Source of the DNA: a virus
Reading direction: 5' to 3' (one strand)
Length of the DNA: 59,940 nucleotides
Virus record (IMG/VR): IMGVR_UViG_3300027908_000028
Span: 1-59,940 of that record
The notes below the pieces were generated by a model that saw nothing but the letters and a program-made list of their open reading frames with translations, ran no database searches and had not been told where the DNA came from. Below are positions 57,491 through 59,940 of this stretch, piece after piece. Made by a program: the position numbers and the translations under genes. Within the stretch, counting starts at the first letter, position 1; every line of letters begins with the position of its first letter.

Positions 57491-57809
57491 AGCCCTTTGT
57501 AGCAGTGCCTTTGAGCACTTCGATCGCGGCGTCAAGTCCCTCCGCGCGTCCGCGGAAGAAGTCGCGATCCTCTGGAGACATCTCTTTCGAATGGGCGCTG
57601 ATATCCGCGAGCTTGCTGAACGTTCGGAGCTGACGAATGCACTTGTCAGCAAACGCCACCTTTGGGGCTACGCGCACGGCGACGACAGTCATCCCGCCGT
57701 CTGCGCATCCCTGACACACACGAGCCCCGCGTCGCTTCCCGTTCGAGTCGAACAAGATCACGATCGCGCCCTTCCTGTACTCCTTGCCACATCCCGGACA
57801 TGTCTTCAT
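57489..57809 (-). CDS. Zinc-binding-type small protein
   Basis: 106 residues from ATG 57809 with GGGAA upstream. N-terminal zinc ribbon CPGC (4-7) and CQGC, then a helical C-terminus (EDRDFFRGRAEGLDAAIEVLKG). Third gene of the leftward trio controlled from 58245. Confidence 0.7.
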   Translation of the reverse strand: MKTCPGCGKEYRKGAIVILFDSNGKRRGARVCQGCADGGMTVVAVRVAPKVAFADKCIRQLRTFSKLADISAHSKEMSPEDRDFFRGRAEGLDAAIEVLKGTATKG

Positions 57810-57832
57810 GGTCGTTCCCTTTCTTGCTTCGG

Positions 57833-58015
57833 TCACACTACTCGTCGGTATCCTCGCTCTTTTGCAAGGGCCGCGAGCCACTCGTCGCTTACGTCGCGAA
57901 GAAGATCCATCGCTTCGTTGTATTCATTGCTGCCAGGTTTGCAGCTGAGGGCGTAGGTGCGGAGGTTGTCCGCCTTGATCCGCAACTCCTGAGCCGTGGG
58001 TTTGTCGGTGCTCAT
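57833..58015 (-). CDS. Small helical protein, unknown function
   Basis: 60 residues from ATG 58015, 3 nt after the upstream stop. Charged helices (AQELRIKADNLRTYAL ... EAMDLLRDVSDEWLAALAKERG). No family is recognised. Confidence 0.65.
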   Translation of the reverse strand: MSTDKPTAQELRIKADNLRTYALSCKPGSNEYNEAMDLLRDVSDEWLAALAKERGYRRVV

Positions 58016-58018
58016 GTT

Positions 58019-58195
58019 TCAGAACTTGCTCGGCTCGAAGGCCGCGTAGTCGTAGAAGTCGACCTCAGGACCCTCAACCGTGTGGGTCACTTCGTAGAAG
58101 GCATCGCACTCCGCGGCGAACCGCGCGGCTTCCTCCACCGTGGCGAAGGACTTGGTGAACTCGGCGACGCAAGTCTCGTAGTTGACCTTGAACAT
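58019..58195 (-). CDS. Small acidic protein, unknown function
   Basis: 58 residues from ATG 58195 with GGGAG upstream; the frame extends into the promoter region and is not used. Single alpha/beta unit (FKVNYETCVAEFTKSFATVEEAARFAAECDAFYEV) resembling short phage regulatory-type folds. First gene of the leftward trio. Confidence 0.65.
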   Translation of the reverse strand: MFKVNYETCVAEFTKSFATVEEAARFAAECDAFYEVTHTVEGPEVDFYDYAAFEPSKF

Positions 58196-58235
58196 GACTC
58201 CCGTTCTTTCCGGAGGGACGCATCCCTCACGAGTC

Positions 58236-58270
58236 AGATCATAGTCACTAGGACAACCGGCGCAAGGGAT
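58236..58270 (-). promoter_or_regulatory. Leftward promoter with internal operator
   Basis: On the minus strand: -35 TTGCGC, 16-nt spacer with TTGTCCTAGTGA, -10 TATGAT. Plus-strand operator core TCACTAGGACAAC at 58245-58257. Drives the leftward trio. Confidence 0.65.
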
Positions 58271-58289
58271 CTCGCGCAAGTGCGCGATG

Positions 58290-58302
58290 TCACTAGGACA
58301 AG
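58290..58302 (+). promoter_or_regulatory. Third operator copy between divergent promoters
   Basis: TCACTAGGACAAG, same orientation as the copy at 58245, without an evident -35/-10 pair of its own; may help cooperative repression. Confidence 0.55.
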
Positions 58303-58310
58303 ATCACCCC

Positions 58311-58362
58311 TTGCGCGGCTTGTCCCAGTGATTATCTTGAGTGCTGGAAGGACGGCGCAACG
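58311..58362 (+). promoter_or_regulatory. Rightward promoter with internal operator and leader
   Basis: -35 TTGCGC (58311-58316), 16-nt spacer containing the operator CTTGTCCCAGTGA (58319-58331), -10 TATCTT (58333-58338), then a CTGGAAGGACGGCGC leader to ATG 58363. The leader closely matches that of the lipoprotein gene at 47932. Confidence 0.7.
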
Positions 58363-58803
58363 ATGACGACGACATGGGAGAGCAAGTTTGCAGCAGTGCT
58401 CGGAGCTTCGGCCAAGAAGGCGGGAATGAGCCTGGACGGTCTGAAGTGGGAGCGGTGCACCACGGATGCTACCTGGGGCGATCGGTGTGGACTCGTCTTC
58501 TTCGGCGCGTCTCCCGAGATCAACAAGCGCGCTGCCAAGTTCTTCGAGGCATGGGCCGCTCTGAACTTGCGCAAGGCCGGCATTGTCGGCGACTACAATG
58601 CTCAGGAGTCGATCCGGTTCGAGGGCCTCTTTCACTACCTCGCGTACAACAACGGTGCGCGGGGTTGGTACCGTGGCGCGGACCTCGAGAGTCTCAAGGT
58701 GGGCGACGTCAAGTACACGCTGAGCAACGGCTTCGATCTGGCGCTCACGGAGAAGCGCGACGGCTTCGCAACGAGCTATGTCTACTACCCCTGCGGGGAT
58801 TGA
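58363..58803 (+). CDS. Unknown protein
   Basis: 146 residues, GGAAGGA upstream. Mixed fold with WESKFAAVLGASAKKAGM, CGLVFFGASPEINKRAAKFFEAWAALN and VYYPCGD. No family is recognised. Expressed from the operator-bearing rightward promoter, so probably a regulated early or accessory gene. Confidence 0.75.
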   Translation: MTTTWESKFAAVLGASAKKAGMSLDGLKWERCTTDATWGDRCGLVFFGASPEINKRAAKFFEAWAALNLRKAGIVGDYNAQESIRFEGLFHYLAYNNGARGWYRGADLESLKVGDVKYTLSNGFDLALTEKRDGFATSYVYYPCGD

Positions 58804-58815
58804 AGGAGAACAGCG

Positions 58816-59013
58816 ATGATGAAGGTGACCATGTTTCGTGAGGGCCACACGATGTACGGCTTCGAGCCTGAAGATGCGGAGACGGCTGGGGAGCTTCGGA
58901 TGCACTTCCCGGATGCCACGTGGCTTGGTCGCGTGATGTACGCCGATCAGCACTACGCTCAGGGGGTTGTGAACGTCCTAGAGGATTTCGGCGTCGAGAT
59001 CGACGTCGTCTGA
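58816..59013 (+). CDS. Small protein, unknown function
   Basis: 65 residues, ATG 58816 with AAGGAGA upstream. Starts MMKVTMFREGHTMYGFEPEDAETAGELRMHF and ends in an acidic strand. Co-transcribed with the gene at 58363. The stop overlaps palindrome copy 11. Confidence 0.7.
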   Translation: MMKVTMFREGHTMYGFEPEDAETAGELRMHFPDATWLGRVMYADQHYAQGVVNVLEDFGVEIDVV

Positions 59014-59033
59014 CCGAAAGTCGACTTTCGGTC
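59012..59033. repeat. 22-bp palindrome, copy 11 (perfect)
   Basis: Overlaps the TGA stop at 59011-59013 and is followed by CTCTTCGCTTCTTGACTTC, a possible -35 region for the next gene. Confidence 0.95.
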
Positions 59034-59119
59034 CTCTTCGCTTCTTGACTTCAGCGCCACCAAGGCGCAATAACAGTTCGACAACGCAACGGGCTGCGGC
59101 CCTGGAAAGGAAGAGCGAC

Positions 59120-59940
59120 ATGCTCACGCATCATGACGGAAGGGACTACAACGTCGCGGCGAGTGAAGCTGCGAAGCACGCGCGTGGCATCATGGAGGCT
59201 CGCATCGCGGAAGGTCGCGCGAGTGCCGTCCACCTGATGGAGACGGTCAACTCCAAGATCCCGGCCGACTACATCGCCCGGGGCAACGGGATGAAGTTCA
59301 TTGCAGACGCGGAGGTCGAGGATCACGGCGTGATGGTCAACACTTCGTGCCTGGCCGTCGAGCTGAAGAATCTGAGCGGCCCGGCGTTCGGGATCCACGC
59401 TCACGCGCTTCAGCAGATCTGTACGAAGGCAGGCGTTCCCTACGCCTACCTTTCGGAGTTGGTCCGAGCCAAGGAACCCTGGGCTCGCGCGATGGCGGCA
59501 CACATCCTGAACGAGCACTACAATCAGAAGCGCGACGACAAGGGCGAGAACCTCTCGACATCGCGCAACCTCGTCCGCGCGGTTGACGGTCAGGTTCGCG
59601 GCTTCCTCTCGGACCGCTACCGCCGACTCGACTCTCGTCCTCTGCTCGACACCTTCGCGCGGAGCTGCCAGAAGTACGGCGCGGTTCCCGTCGAAGGTGT
59701 GGTGACCGATACGCGCCTCGCGCTCAAGGCGTACCTCCCGCTCGTCTTCGAGCCGGTTCCGAACGAGGTGATGCTCTTCGGGGTCGAGTGGAGCAATTCC
59801 GACTTCGGCGCTGGCAAACACGCAGTGCGCGCGATCATGCTTCGCCTGTGGTGTACCAACAAGGCGACGCTCGAGGACTCACTCTCCCAGGTCCACATCG
59901 GCGGACGCCTCTCTGAGGACGTCGAGGTTTCGGAGAAGAC
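59120..59940 (+). CDS. DUF932-like protein (cut by window edge)
   Basis: At least 273 residues from ATG 59120 (GGAAAGGAAGAG upstream) with no stop before the window end. Contains VNTSCLAVELKNLSGPAFGIHAHALQQICTKAGVPYAYL, RNLVRAVDGQVRGFLSDRYRRLDSRPLLDTF and GFGVEW-like strands, the pattern of DUF932/phage-plasmid primase-adjacent proteins. Members are widespread and uncharacterised. The C-terminus is missing. Confidence 0.75.
   Translation, partial: MLTHHDGRDYNVAASEAAKHARGIMEARIAEGRASAVHLMETVNSKIPADYIARGNGMKFIADAEVEDHGVMVNTSCLAVELKNLSGPAFGIHAHALQQICTKAGVPYAYLSELVRAKEPWARAMAAHILNEHYNQKRDDKGENLSTSRNLVRAVDGQVRGFLSDRYRRLDSRPLLDTFARSCQKYGAVPVEGVVTDTRLALKAYLPLVFEPVPNEVMLFGVEWSNSDFGAGKHAVRAIMLRLWCTNKATLEDSLSQVHIGGRLSEDVEVSEK

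Noticed and set aside
5157-59033. 22-bp palindromes as rho-independent terminators
   Set aside because: No T-run follows any copy on either strand and the perfect centre leaves almost no loop.
1-59940. CRISPR array, integrase, attachment site or insertion sequence
   Set aside because: No spaced direct repeats of CRISPR type, no recombinase or transposase motif and no terminal-repeat pair were seen.

Overview
The window is about 60 kb of a tailed-phage genome (GC-rich, dense, mostly rightward, ATGA/GTGA start-stop overlaps) with a contractile-tail (myovirus) virion. A portal, head-morphogenesis protein, scaffold, major capsid protein, tail sheath, tail tube, frameshifting tail-assembly chaperone, tape measure, hub, spike, gp25-like and J-like baseplate proteins and tail fibres occur in the usual order. 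No terminase, integrase or tRNA gene was recognised, so the window is an internal piece of a larger genome. Three Cys-rich or lipobox-bearing secreted proteins, one with Asp/Gly/Ala-rich tracts and many CxxxC pairs, look like myxobacterial surface lipoproteins; a deltaproteobacterial/myxobacterial host is therefore an inference, not a proof.

Layout. 1-11280: small accessory genes, an AAA+ ATPase, a MazG-like protein, His/Ala-rich helical proteins and a ParB-like protein. 11330-13774: papain-like peptidase, lipoprotein, DUF1906-like glycosidase-like protein and a secreted lysozyme-like protein (probable lysis/host-surface group). 13808-26994: virion accessory genes, portal, head protein, an antisense HNH endonuclease, scaffold, capsid and connector genes. 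27081-45320: tail and baseplate. 45328-47932: a leftward block of small genes and a lipoprotein. 48044-48770: a membrane protein and a small gene. 48771-49039: an AT-rich, GATC-rich, iteron-bearing stretch that may be an origin. 49040-56248: replication module (SF2 helicase with an intein, zinc-ribbon protein, DnaB-like helicase, DnaG-like primase, Fis-like HTH). 56245-59940: accessory genes, a leftward trio and a DUF932-like protein cut by the window edge.

The most striking item is the intein in the SF2 helicase. Between its splicing blocks B and F, the homing endonuclease is encoded out of frame (+1): a zinc-finger plus Vsr-like EDxHD nuclease nested inside the intein. Other strong signals are eleven copies of a 22-bp perfect or near-perfect palindrome mostly placed on stop codons (one lies inside the helicase coding sequence), a start-linked element CGGCATCAC-N6/7-ATG found at seven genes on both strands, a promoter-operator-leader cassette shared by divergent loci, a series of hairpins that bury Shine-Dalgarno sequences of virion genes, and a TTTTTTC -1 frameshift site in the tail chaperone gene.
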